The notes below the pieces were generated by a model, which saw only the letters and a list, made by a program, of their open reading frames with translations, did no database searches and had not been told where the DNA came from. Of a stretch of 64,000 bases of DNA, positions 51,052-58,958 are shown piece by piece; the stretch's first letter is position 1; each line of letters opens with the position of its first letter. The position numbers and the translations under genes were made by a program. Source of the stretch: Polaromonas sp. SP1 (GTDB taxonomy: Bacteria > Pseudomonadota > Gammaproteobacteria > Burkholderiales > Burkholderiaceae_C); the NCBI RefSeq assembly GCF_003711205.1, contig NZ_CP031013.1:1612001-1676000 (forward strand), given 5' to 3'.

Positions 51052-51147
51052 TAACAGTCCAATGAATACCTGGGAAAACGCCACTTTTTGCTCAAGAAAT
51101 TCGCCAGGCCGCCCTGGGTTTTTTGACAGCCCCCGCCCGCCTGGCAG

Positions 51148-51630
51148 TCACGCCAGGTGCCCCAGCGGCAAGGCGCTGCTGGCTTTGACCTCGCCCAGGG
51201 AAAAACTGGTGTGCAGGTCTTTCACATTGGGCAGGTTGATCAGGTTTTGCAGCGCAAACTTGCTGAAGGCCTCCAGGTCTTGTGCCACCACCTGCAACTC
51301 AAACGTGCCGGTGCCGCTGATGTAGTGGCAAGACACGATTTCGGGCAGCTTCTTGATGGCTTCTTCCAGCTGGCGCGTGGCGTCGCCGCTGTTGCGGTCG
51401 GCGTCCAGCCGCACAAAGGCCAGCACGCCCAGCCCGATCTTGTGGCGGTTGATTTCGGCGCGGTAGCCGGTGATAAAGCCCGATTCTTCCAGCGCCCGCA
51501 CCCGCCGCCAGCAGGGTGCGGCCGACAGCCCCACGCGGGAGGCCAGTTCCGTGTTCGTCAAGCGTGCGTCCCGTTGCAACTCATTCAGGATTGCGATGTC
51601 AAACTTGTCTAATGTTTCCATATCAGGCAT
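51148..51630 (-). CDS. Lrp/AsnC-family transcriptional regulator
   Basis: 160 residues. The N-terminal winged helix is LDKFDIAILNELQRDARLTNTELASRVGLSAAPCWRRVRALEESGFI. The C-terminal ligand (RAM) domain has YHIISG-like CHYISGTGTFELQVVAQDLEAF. It is divergent from the indolepyruvate oxidoreductase gene, with 176 bases between the starts. It is therefore the likely regulator of that gene, probably responding to an aromatic or branched amino acid. Met 1 or Met 4 (51621) could be the start. Confidence 0.92.
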   Translation of the reverse strand: MPDMETLDKFDIAILNELQRDARLTNTELASRVGLSAAPCWRRVRALEESGFITGYRAEINRHKIGLGVLAFVRLDADRNSGDATRQLEEAIKKLPEIVSCHYISGTGTFELQVVAQDLEAFSKFALQNLINLPNVKDLHTSFSLGEVKASSALPLGHLA

Positions 51631-51806
51631 TTTGCAGCAAGATTCTTTCTATAACCACCCTAAATCAGGCAAACAAAGCAAAGACATATCAGGGCTGGCG
51701 GCATACACTTTGCATGCAACTAGAGGGCTGGCCCTAACCGGGCCCGAGCCTCTCGCCGACCTGCCCACAAGGCGGGTATTAAAAACAGACTTGGAGACCC
51801 ACGAAC

Positions 51807-54800
51807 ATGAACGCGCCCCTACCTGAACATATCCGCAAGGCCCTGGAAACCGTCACCTTAGACGACAAGTACAGCCTCGATCACGGCCGCGCCTTCATGA
51901 GCGGCGTCCAGGCGCTGGTTCGCCTGCCCATGCTGCAGCGCACGCGTGATGCCATCGAGGGCCTGAACACGGCGGGTTTTGTCAGCGGCTACCGCGGCTC
52001 GCCGCTGGGTGGTTATGACCAGGCGCTGTGGGCCGCCAAAAAGCATCTGGCCGCGCAAAACATCGTGTTCCAGCCGGGCGTCAATGAAGAGCTGGGCGCC
52101 ACCGCCGTGTGGGGCACGCAGCAGCTCGACCTGAACCCGCAAAGCAAAAAATTCGACGGCGTATTCGGCATCTGGTACGGCAAAGGTCCGGGCGTGGACC
52201 GCTGCTCCGACGTCTTCAAGCACGCCAACATGGCGGGCACGGCCAAACACGGCGGCGTGATTGCGATTGCCGGCGACGACCATGTCTCCAAGAGCTCCAC
52301 CGCCGCCCACCAGAGCGACCACATCTTCAAGGCCTGCGGCCTGCCGGTGTTCTTTCCGTCCAATGTGCAGGACATCCTGGACATGGGGCTGCATGCGTTT
52401 GCCATGAGCCGCTTTTCCGGCGTCTGGTCGGGCATGAAAACCATCCAGGAAGTCGTCGAGTCTTCGAGCTCCGTCCTGGTGGATCCGGACCGCGTGAAGA
52501 TCATCATCCCTGAAGACTTCGAGATGCCGCCCGGCGGCCTGCATATCCGCTGGCCCGATCCCCCGCTGGAGCAGGAAGCCCGGCTGATGGATTACAAGTG
52601 GTACGCGGCGCTCGCGTACATCCGCGCCAACAAGCTCAACTACAACGTCATCGCCGGCCCCAAAGACCGTTTCGGCCTGATCGCCAGCGGCAAGGCCTTC
52701 AACGACACGCGCCAGGCGCTGGCCGACCTGGGCCTGGATGAAGACACCTGCCACCAGCTGGGCATACGCCTGCACAAGGTCAACGTGGTGTGGCCGCTGG
52801 AAGCGACGATTACGCGCGACTTCGCCGAAGGCCTGCAGGAGATCCTGGTGGTCGAGGAAAAACGCCAGGTCATCGAGTACCAGCTCAAGGAAGAGCTGTA
52901 CAACTGGCGCGCCGACGTGCGCCCCAATGTGCTGGGCAAGTTCGACGAACCCGAAGGCGACCAGTCGGGCGGCGAATGGGGCCGCTCCAACCCGAGCGAC
53001 AACTGGCTGCTGCGCGCCAAGGCCGACCTGACCCCGGCCATCATCGCCAAGGCGATTGCCAAGCGCCTGAAAAAACTGGGCGTGCCCGCCGACATCATCT
53101 CCCGCATGGACGAGCGCCTGGCCGTTATCGAAGGGCGTGAACGCGCGCTGGCCCAAGGTAAATCAGACACCGGTGAACGCGCGCCGTGGTTTTGCAGCGG
53201 CTGCCCGCACAACACCAGCACACGTGTGCCCGAAGGCTCACGCGCCGTGGCTGGCATCGGCTGCCACTACATGGCGACCTGGATGGACCGCTCCACCTCG
53301 ACCTTCACCCAGATGGGCGGTGAAGGCGTGACCTGGGTGGGCCAGGCGGCTTTTACGACCGACGAGCACATCTTTGCCAACCTGGGCGACGGCACTTACT
53401 TCCACAGCGGGCTGCTGGCGATCCGTCAGGCCATCGCCTCGGGCGTGAACATCACCTACAAGATTCTCTACAACGACGCGGTCGCCATGACCGGCGGCCA
53501 GCAGGTCGGCGAGCGGCCGGAAGGCCATTCGGTGCTGCAGATCATGCAAAGCCTGCGCGCCGAGGGCGTGACCAAGCTGGTCATCGTGACCGACGAGCCG
53601 CAAAAATATGACGGCGCGCCGCTGCTGGACGGCGTGACGGTGCATCACCGCGACGAGCTGGACCGCATCCAGCGCGAGTTCCGCGAGCTCAAGGGCACGA
53701 CCGCCATCATTTACGACCAGACCTGTGCGACGGAAAAGCGCCGGCGCCGCAAACGCGGCACCATGGCCGACCCGGAAAAACGCGTGGTCATCAACGAGCT
53801 GGTGTGCGAGGGCTGCGGTGATTGTTCGGTGCAGTCGAACTGCCTGTCGGTCGAGCCGCTGGAGACCGAATTCGGCCGCAAGCGCCGCATCAACCAGAAC
53901 ACCTGCAACAAGGATTACTCTTGCGTGAAGGGCTTTTGCCCCAGCTTTGTCACGGTTGAAGGCGGGCAGCTGAAGAAGCCCAAAAAAGACAAAAAGGGCG
54001 CGCCCAGCAGCCTGTTCGCCATTCCCGAGCCCGTGTTGCCGGTGGCTGAAAACGCCTGGGGCATTGTGGTCGGCGGCGTGGGCGGCACCGGCGTCATCAC
54101 CATCGGCCAGTTGCTGGGCATGGCGGCCCACATTGAAGGCAAGGGCGTGGTTACGCAAGACGCCGGCGGCCTGGCGCAAAAAGGCGGCGCGACCTGGAGC
54201 CATATCCAGATCGCCAACCGGCCCGAAGCCATCTACACGACCAAGGTCGACACCGCCAAGGCCGACCTGGTGATCGGCTGCGACCCGATTGTGGCGGCCA
54301 GCAAGTACACGCTGACCGTGATGCAGCCGGGCCGCACCTATGTGGCGATGAACTCGCACGGCACGCCGACGGCGGCCTTTGTGACCAACCCGGCCTGGCA
54401 GTTCCCCGGCGGCAATTGCGAGACGGCCGTGACTTCCGCAGTGGGCGCTGACTTGCTCGGCAGCTTTGATGCGGAGCAGGTAGCGGTGCAGCTCGTGGGT
54501 GACTCGATCTACACCAACCCGCTGATGCTGGGCTTTGCCTGGCAAAAAGGCCGGGTGCCGCTGTCGCACGCCGCGCTGATGCGGGCGATTGAGCTCAACG
54601 GCGTGCAGGTCGACAACAACAAGGCGGCTTTTGAGTGGGGCCGGCGCTGCGCGCACGACCTGGCTGCGGTGCAGGCCTTGTTCAAGGCGGCCCAGGTGAT
54701 CGAGTTTGTGAAGCGCCCCTCGCTGGCCGATATGCTGGCCAAGCGGGTCGACTTCCTGACGGCTTACCAGAATGCGGCTTACGCGCAGACCTACCAGGCC

Positions 54801-55373
54801 TTTGTCGAGAAGGTGCGCGCGGCAGAGGCGCCGCTGGGCAAGACGCTGCTGACCGAGGCGGTGGCCCGTTACCTCTTCAAACTCATGGCCTACAAGGATG
54901 AGTACGAAGTGGCGCGCCTGCACACCGACACCGGCTTCCTGGACAAGGTCAACGGTATGTTTGAGGGCGACTTCAAGCTCAATTACCACCTCGCGCCGCC
55001 CATGATTGCGTCCACCAACGACAAGGGCGAGCTGCAAAAGCAGCAATTCGGCCCCTGGATGCTGGGTGCGTTCAAGGTGCTGGCCCGCCTGAAGGGCCTG
55101 CGCGGCACGCCGCTGGACGTTTTCGGCCGCACCGAAGAGCGCCGCACGGAACGGGCGCTGATCGGGGAATACCGGGCCAGCGTGGAAGAGGCGCTGGCGG
55201 GCCTGAGCGCTGAAAACCATGCCGTGGCGGTCGAAATCGCCCGGATTCCGGAAATGATCAAGGGTTATGGCCACGTCAAGGCGCGCCACTTGGCCGCTGC
55301 ACGGCCCCAGTGGGCGGCGCTGATGGCGTCGTTCCGCCAGCCCAACGCGGCCGGCCAGCGGCAGGCCGCCTAA
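51807..55373 (+). CDS. Indolepyruvate ferredoxin oxidoreductase, fused alpha/beta
   Basis: 1188 residues, the size of fused proteobacterial IOR proteins. The N-terminal half has pyruvate-binding and TPP domains, with FQPGVNEELGATAVWGTQQ, GIWYGKGPGVDRCSD and ANLGDGTYFHSGLLAIRQA. The Cys-rich module VCEGCGDCSVQSNCLSVEP (about residues 664-682) is a 4Fe-4S site. The C-terminal half has the gamma-type domain IVVGGVGGTGVITIGQLLGMAA. It oxidatively decarboxylates aryl 2-oxo acids to acyl-CoA, using ferredoxin, in aromatic amino-acid breakdown. It is alone, facing an Lrp-family regulator. A long hairpin follows the stop. Confidence 0.93.
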   Translation: MNAPLPEHIRKALETVTLDDKYSLDHGRAFMSGVQALVRLPMLQRTRDAIEGLNTAGFVSGYRGSPLGGYDQALWAAKKHLAAQNIVFQPGVNEELGATAVWGTQQLDLNPQSKKFDGVFGIWYGKGPGVDRCSDVFKHANMAGTAKHGGVIAIAGDDHVSKSSTAAHQSDHIFKACGLPVFFPSNVQDILDMGLHAFAMSRFSGVWSGMKTIQEVVESSSSVLVDPDRVKIIIPEDFEMPPGGLHIRWPDPPLEQEARLMDYKWYAALAYIRANKLNYNVIAGPKDRFGLIASGKAFNDTRQALADLGLDEDTCHQLGIRLHKVNVVWPLEATITRDFAEGLQEILVVEEKRQVIEYQLKEELYNWRADVRPNVLGKFDEPEGDQSGGEWGRSNPSDNWLLRAKADLTPAIIAKAIAKRLKKLGVPADIISRMDERLAVIEGRERALAQGKSDTGERAPWFCSGCPHNTSTRVPEGSRAVAGIGCHYMATWMDRSTSTFTQMGGEGVTWVGQAAFTTDEHIFANLGDGTYFHSGLLAIRQAIASGVNITYKILYNDAVAMTGGQQVGERPEGHSVLQIMQSLRAEGVTKLVIVTDEPQKYDGAPLLDGVTVHHRDELDRIQREFRELKGTTAIIYDQTCATEKRRRRKRGTMADPEKRVVINELVCEGCGDCSVQSNCLSVEPLETEFGRKRRINQNTCNKDYSCVKGFCPSFVTVEGGQLKKPKKDKKGAPSSLFAIPEPVLPVAENAWGIVVGGVGGTGVITIGQLLGMAAHIEGKGVVTQDAGGLAQKGGATWSHIQIANRPEAIYTTKVDTAKADLVIGCDPIVAASKYTLTVMQPGRTYVAMNSHGTPTAAFVTNPAWQFPGGNCETAVTSAVGADLLGSFDAEQVAVQLVGDSIYTNPLMLGFAWQKGRVPLSHAALMRAIELNGVQVDNNKAAFEWGRRCAHDLAAVQALFKAAQVIEFVKRPSLADMLAKRVDFLTAYQNAAYAQTYQAFVEKVRAAEAPLGKTLLTEAVARYLFKLMAYKDEYEVARLHTDTGFLDKVNGMFEGDFKLNYHLAPPMIASTNDKGELQKQQFGPWMLGAFKVLARLKGLRGTPLDVFGRTEERRTERALIGEYRASVEEALAGLSAENHAVAVEIARIPEMIKGYGHVKARHLAAARPQWAALMASFRQPNAAGQRQAA

Positions 55374-55391
55374 ATCCCGGTTCAGCCGGAA

Positions 55392-55431
55392 GCGGCACCG
55401 GCCTGATATCGACGTATCTGGCCGGTGCCGC
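55392..55431. other. Long GC-rich hairpin after the indolepyruvate oxidoreductase gene
   Basis: GCGGCACCGGCC and GGCCGGTGCCGC form a 12-bp perfect stem with a 16-nt loop that itself contains GATA/TATC. It lies 19 bases after the stop. There is no T tract, so it may stabilise the mRNA end or act in factor-dependent termination. The rest of the 244-base gap before yajC holds no other feature. Confidence 0.5.
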
Positions 55432-55617
55432 GCTCCCAGGCCCGGCCCTGCGTGGGCTGCGGCCGGCATTTGCGCGTAAACCCGGCTTGAAAAGCCCTTG
55501 GTGCGTGCCAGTTACCCCCTTCGTGCACTTGCCCGCCGCATACAATCGTGGGCTCTGCGCCCCGTCCGTGCTGGACGGCGCGCGCCAGTGTGTTTTTAAA
55601 ACGTTGTGGAGTTAGCC

Positions 55618-55959
55618 GTGTTCATTTCTTCTGCCTTTGCCCAAACCGCTCCTGCCGCTGCTGCCGGCGGCGACATGATGTCATCGCTCACGGGCATGCT
55701 GCCCCTGGTGCTGATGTTTGTGGTGCTGTATTTCGTAATGATCCGCCCGCAGATGAAAAAGCAGAAAGAACACCGCGCCATGATCGACGCCCTGGCCAAG
55801 GGCGATGAAGTCGCCACCGCCGGCGGCCTGCTGGGCAAGGTCACCAAGCTGGGCGACGTCTACCTGACGCTCGAACTCGCTCCCGGTGTTGAAGTGCAGC
55901 TGCAGCGCAGCGCCATCATCCAGGTCCTGCCCAAGGGCGCGATCAGCCCCGCCAAGTAA
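55618..55959 (+). CDS. yajC: Preprotein translocase subunit YajC
   Basis: 113 residues. One membrane helix (TGMLPLVLMFVVLYFVMIRPQMKKQKEH) is followed by a basic stretch and the C-terminal domain ALAKGDEVATAGGLLGKVTKLGDVYLTLEL, all typical of YajC. It is an inner-membrane accessory of SecDF. GTG 55618 is the preferred start because GGAG lies six bases upstream; a GTG at 55606 is also in frame. secD starts 105 bases downstream, giving the usual yajC-secD-secF order. Confidence 0.94.
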   Translation: MFISSAFAQTAPAAAAGGDMMSSLTGMLPLVLMFVVLYFVMIRPQMKKQKEHRAMIDALAKGDEVATAGGLLGKVTKLGDVYLTLELAPGVEVQLQRSAIIQVLPKGAISPAK

Positions 55960-56064
55960 ACCGCAAAACCCAAAGGCATCAAGGGGCCGCACGGCCTTGC
56001 GATGCAGGGCCAGCTTGAAGCAAGAGCCCCTTTTGTTCGTTTGTCCAACAGGAACAGCCCTCTC

Positions 56065-57939
56065 ATGAATCGTTATCCGGCCTGGAAGTACGCCATTATT
56101 GTGGTCGCGCTGTTGATCGCGGCTTTGTACACGCTGCCCAATTTTTTCGGCGAGGCGCCTGCTGTCCAGGTCTCCAGCAGTAAAGCCACCGTCAAGGTCG
56201 ACACCACGACCATGGCCAGGGTGGAGCAGGCCCTGAAAGATACCGGCGTCACGGCCGATGCGATCACGCTCGAGGGCAATTCCATCAAGGCCCGTTTTGG
56301 CGATACCGACACGCAGCTCAAGGCCAAGGATGCCATCCAGAAGGCATTGGCGCCCGATCCTGCCGATCCGGCCTATGTGGTTGCACTCAACCTGCTGTCG
56401 CGCTCACCCGCCTGGTTGACCTCGCTTCACGCTTTCCCGATGTACCTCGGGCTCGATTTGCGCGGCGGCGTTCACTTCATGCTCCAGGTGGACATGCAGG
56501 GCGCGCTCACCAAGCGTGCCGAATCCCTGGCCGGCGATATCCGGTCGTCCCTGCGGGAAAAGAACATCCGGCACGGCGGCATCAGCCGCAACGGGCAAGC
56601 CATCGAGATCAGGGTTCGCGATTCCGCCACGCTGGCCTCCGCCAAAGCCCTGATTCAGGACCAGTTCCCGGACTTGCAGGCCGTGGATGCGCCCGACGGC
56701 ACCGAATACAAGCTGACCGCCACCATCAAGCCCGAGGCGGCGCGCCGCGTGCAGGACCAGGCGCTCAAGCAGAACATGGTGACCCTGCACAACCGGATCA
56801 ACGAACTCGGCGTGGCCGAGCCGGTGATCCAGCAGCAGGGCATAGACCGCATCGTGGTGCAACTGCCCGGCGTGCAGGACACGGCCAAGGCCAAGGACAT
56901 CCTGGGCCGGACCGCGACGCTGGAAATGCGTCTGGTCGACGCCAGTGCCGAGGGGCAGGCGGCTGCCGCTGGCGGCATGGTGCCCTTCGGCTCGGAGAAA
57001 TTCCTCGACACCAACGGTATCCCGGTGATCGTGAAGAAGCAGATCCTTGTCACCGGCGAAAGCCTGACGGACGCCCAGGCCGGGTTTGACTCGCAGAAGC
57101 AGGAACCCAACGTGTCCCTGACCCTGGATGCCAAGGGCGGCCGCGTGATGCGCGACGTCAGCCGCGAAAACATGAACAAGCCGATGGCCATCATCCTGTT
57201 TGAAAAGGGCAAGGGCCAGGCCATCTCGGTGGCCACCATCCGCGGTGAACTGGGCACGCGTTTCAGCATTTCCGGCGCCATGAACATCAACGCGGCCAAT
57301 GACCTGGCGTTGTTGCTGCGTGCAGGTTCGCTGGCTGCCCCGATGGAAATCATCGAAGAACGCACGATCGGCCCCACACTGGGCGCAGACAACATCTCCA
57401 AGGGCTTTCACAGCGTTTCCTGGGGCTTTGTGGTGATCGTGGCCTTCATGGCTGCTTACTACATGCTGTTTGGCCTCTTCTCGGGCCTGGCCCTGGCCGT
57501 CAACCTGCTGCTGCTGGTGGCCGTGCTGTCCATGCTGCAAGCCACATTGACCCTGCCGGGCATGGCGGCCATGGCGCTTGCGCTGGGCATGGCCATTGAC
57601 TCGAACGTGCTGATCAATGAGCGGGTGCGCGAAGAGCTGCGCAGCGGCGCTTCGCCGCAAGCGGCCATCCACGCGGGCTACGAGCGGGCCTGGGCGACGA
57701 TTCTGGACTCCAACATCTCCACGCTGATCGCCGGCCTGGCACTGCTGGCTTTTGGCTCAGGCCCGGTGCGGGGTTTTGCGGTGGTGCATTGCATCGGCAT
57801 CCTGACCAGCATGTTCTCGGCGGTGTTTTTCTCGCGCGGCCTGGTCAACCTCTGGTATGGCCGGCAGAAAAAACTCAAGTCGGTTTCCATCGGCACCGTG
57901 TGGCGGCCCGCCACATCGGACGCTGTGGCGACGAAATAA
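56065..57939 (+). CDS. secD: Protein translocase subunit SecD
   Basis: 624 residues, normal SecD size. The N-terminal helix (YAIIVVALLIAALYTLPNFFG) precedes a large periplasmic part with the LGLDLRGGVHFMLQVDM P1-head signature and GRTATLEMRLVD. Five further helices at the C-terminus carry MALALGMAIDSNVLINERVREELRSGAS, the RND-like proton site. SecD works with SecF to drive late steps of protein export. ATG 56065 is chosen because it gives the standard N-terminus. secF starts 38 bases downstream. Confidence 0.96.
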   Translation: MNRYPAWKYAIIVVALLIAALYTLPNFFGEAPAVQVSSSKATVKVDTTTMARVEQALKDTGVTADAITLEGNSIKARFGDTDTQLKAKDAIQKALAPDPADPAYVVALNLLSRSPAWLTSLHAFPMYLGLDLRGGVHFMLQVDMQGALTKRAESLAGDIRSSLREKNIRHGGISRNGQAIEIRVRDSATLASAKALIQDQFPDLQAVDAPDGTEYKLTATIKPEAARRVQDQALKQNMVTLHNRINELGVAEPVIQQQGIDRIVVQLPGVQDTAKAKDILGRTATLEMRLVDASAEGQAAAAGGMVPFGSEKFLDTNGIPVIVKKQILVTGESLTDAQAGFDSQKQEPNVSLTLDAKGGRVMRDVSRENMNKPMAIILFEKGKGQAISVATIRGELGTRFSISGAMNINAANDLALLLRAGSLAAPMEIIEERTIGPTLGADNISKGFHSVSWGFVVIVAFMAAYYMLFGLFSGLALAVNLLLLVAVLSMLQATLTLPGMAAMALALGMAIDSNVLINERVREELRSGASPQAAIHAGYERAWATILDSNISTLIAGLALLAFGSGPVRGFAVVHCIGILTSMFSAVFFSRGLVNLWYGRQKKLKSVSIGTVWRPATSDAVATK

Positions 57940-57977
57940 TCGCGGCCTTTTTTTCCTGAGTTTCCCAAGGACCCCAG

Positions 57978-58931
57978 ATGGAATTCTTCAAAATCCGGCG
58001 TGACATTCCGTTCATGCGACATGCGTTGATCTTCAACGTCATCAGCTTTGCGACTTTCGCCCTGGCCGTTTTCTTCCTGCTCACCCGCGGTTTGCACCTG
58101 TCCGTCGAGTTCACCGGCGGCACCCTGATGGAGGTGAACTACACCCAGGCGGCCGATGTCGGGAAAATTCGCGATACGGTGGCCAGCCTGGGCTTTACCG
58201 ACGTGCAGGTGCAGAATTTTGGCACCTCGCGCGACGTGATGATCCGCTTGCCGGCCCAAAAGGGCGTGAGCACCGCCCAGCAAAGCGACAAGGTATTGGG
58301 CGCGCTGAAAACCGCCAATCCGGATGTCACGCTGCGCCGCACCGAGTTTGTCGGGCCGCAGGTCGGGGAGGAGCTGGCCCACGACGGCCTGAAGGCGCTC
58401 GCCATGGTGGTGTTCGGCATCATGGTTTACCTGGCCTTCCGCTTTGAGTGGAAGTATGCGGTGGCGGCCATCATCGCCAACTTGCACGACGTCGTCATCA
58501 TCCTCGGATTTTTTGCCTTCTTCCAGTGGGAGTTCTCCCTGGCCGTTCTGGCTGCGGTGCTGGCGGTGTTGGGGTATTCGGTGAATGAGTCGGTGGTTAT
58601 TTTTGACCGGATCCGCGAGAATTTCCGCCGGTATCGCAAGATGAGTACGACCCAGATCATCGACAACGCGATCACCTCGACCATCAGCCGCACCATCATT
58701 ACCCACGGCTCGACCCAGATCATGGTGCTGTCGATGTTGCTTTTTGGCGGCCCCACCCTGTTTTACTTTGCTCTGGCGCTGACTATCGGTATTCTGTTCG
58801 GCATCTACTCGTCGGTTTTTGTGGCTGCGGCGATTGCGATGTGGCTGGGCATCAAGCGCGAGGATCTCATCAAGGCTTCCACCAAGAAAGATGAGGATCC
58901 CAACGACCCGAATGCAGGGGCCACGGTGTAA
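57978..58931 (+). CDS. secF: Protein translocase subunit SecF
   Basis: 317 residues. The first helix (LIFNVISFATFALAVFFLLTRG) is followed by LHLSVEFTGGTLMEVNY, the SecF head. The C-terminal bundle includes VLGYSVNESVVIFDRIREN and TIITHGSTQIMVLSMLLFGGPTLFYFALALTIGI, both typical. It is the partner of SecD in the inner membrane. A clear AAGGA site precedes the ATG. The next gene (DUF1631) begins 27 bases after the stop. Confidence 0.96.
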   Translation: MEFFKIRRDIPFMRHALIFNVISFATFALAVFFLLTRGLHLSVEFTGGTLMEVNYTQAADVGKIRDTVASLGFTDVQVQNFGTSRDVMIRLPAQKGVSTAQQSDKVLGALKTANPDVTLRRTEFVGPQVGEELAHDGLKALAMVVFGIMVYLAFRFEWKYAVAAIIANLHDVVIILGFFAFFQWEFSLAVLAAVLAVLGYSVNESVVIFDRIRENFRRYRKMSTTQIIDNAITSTISRTIITHGSTQIMVLSMLLFGGPTLFYFALALTIGILFGIYSSVFVAAAIAMWLGIKREDLIKASTKKDEDPNDPNAGATV

Positions 58932-58958
58932 GCTACAGGCTAATCATCCAGGGCGGTT

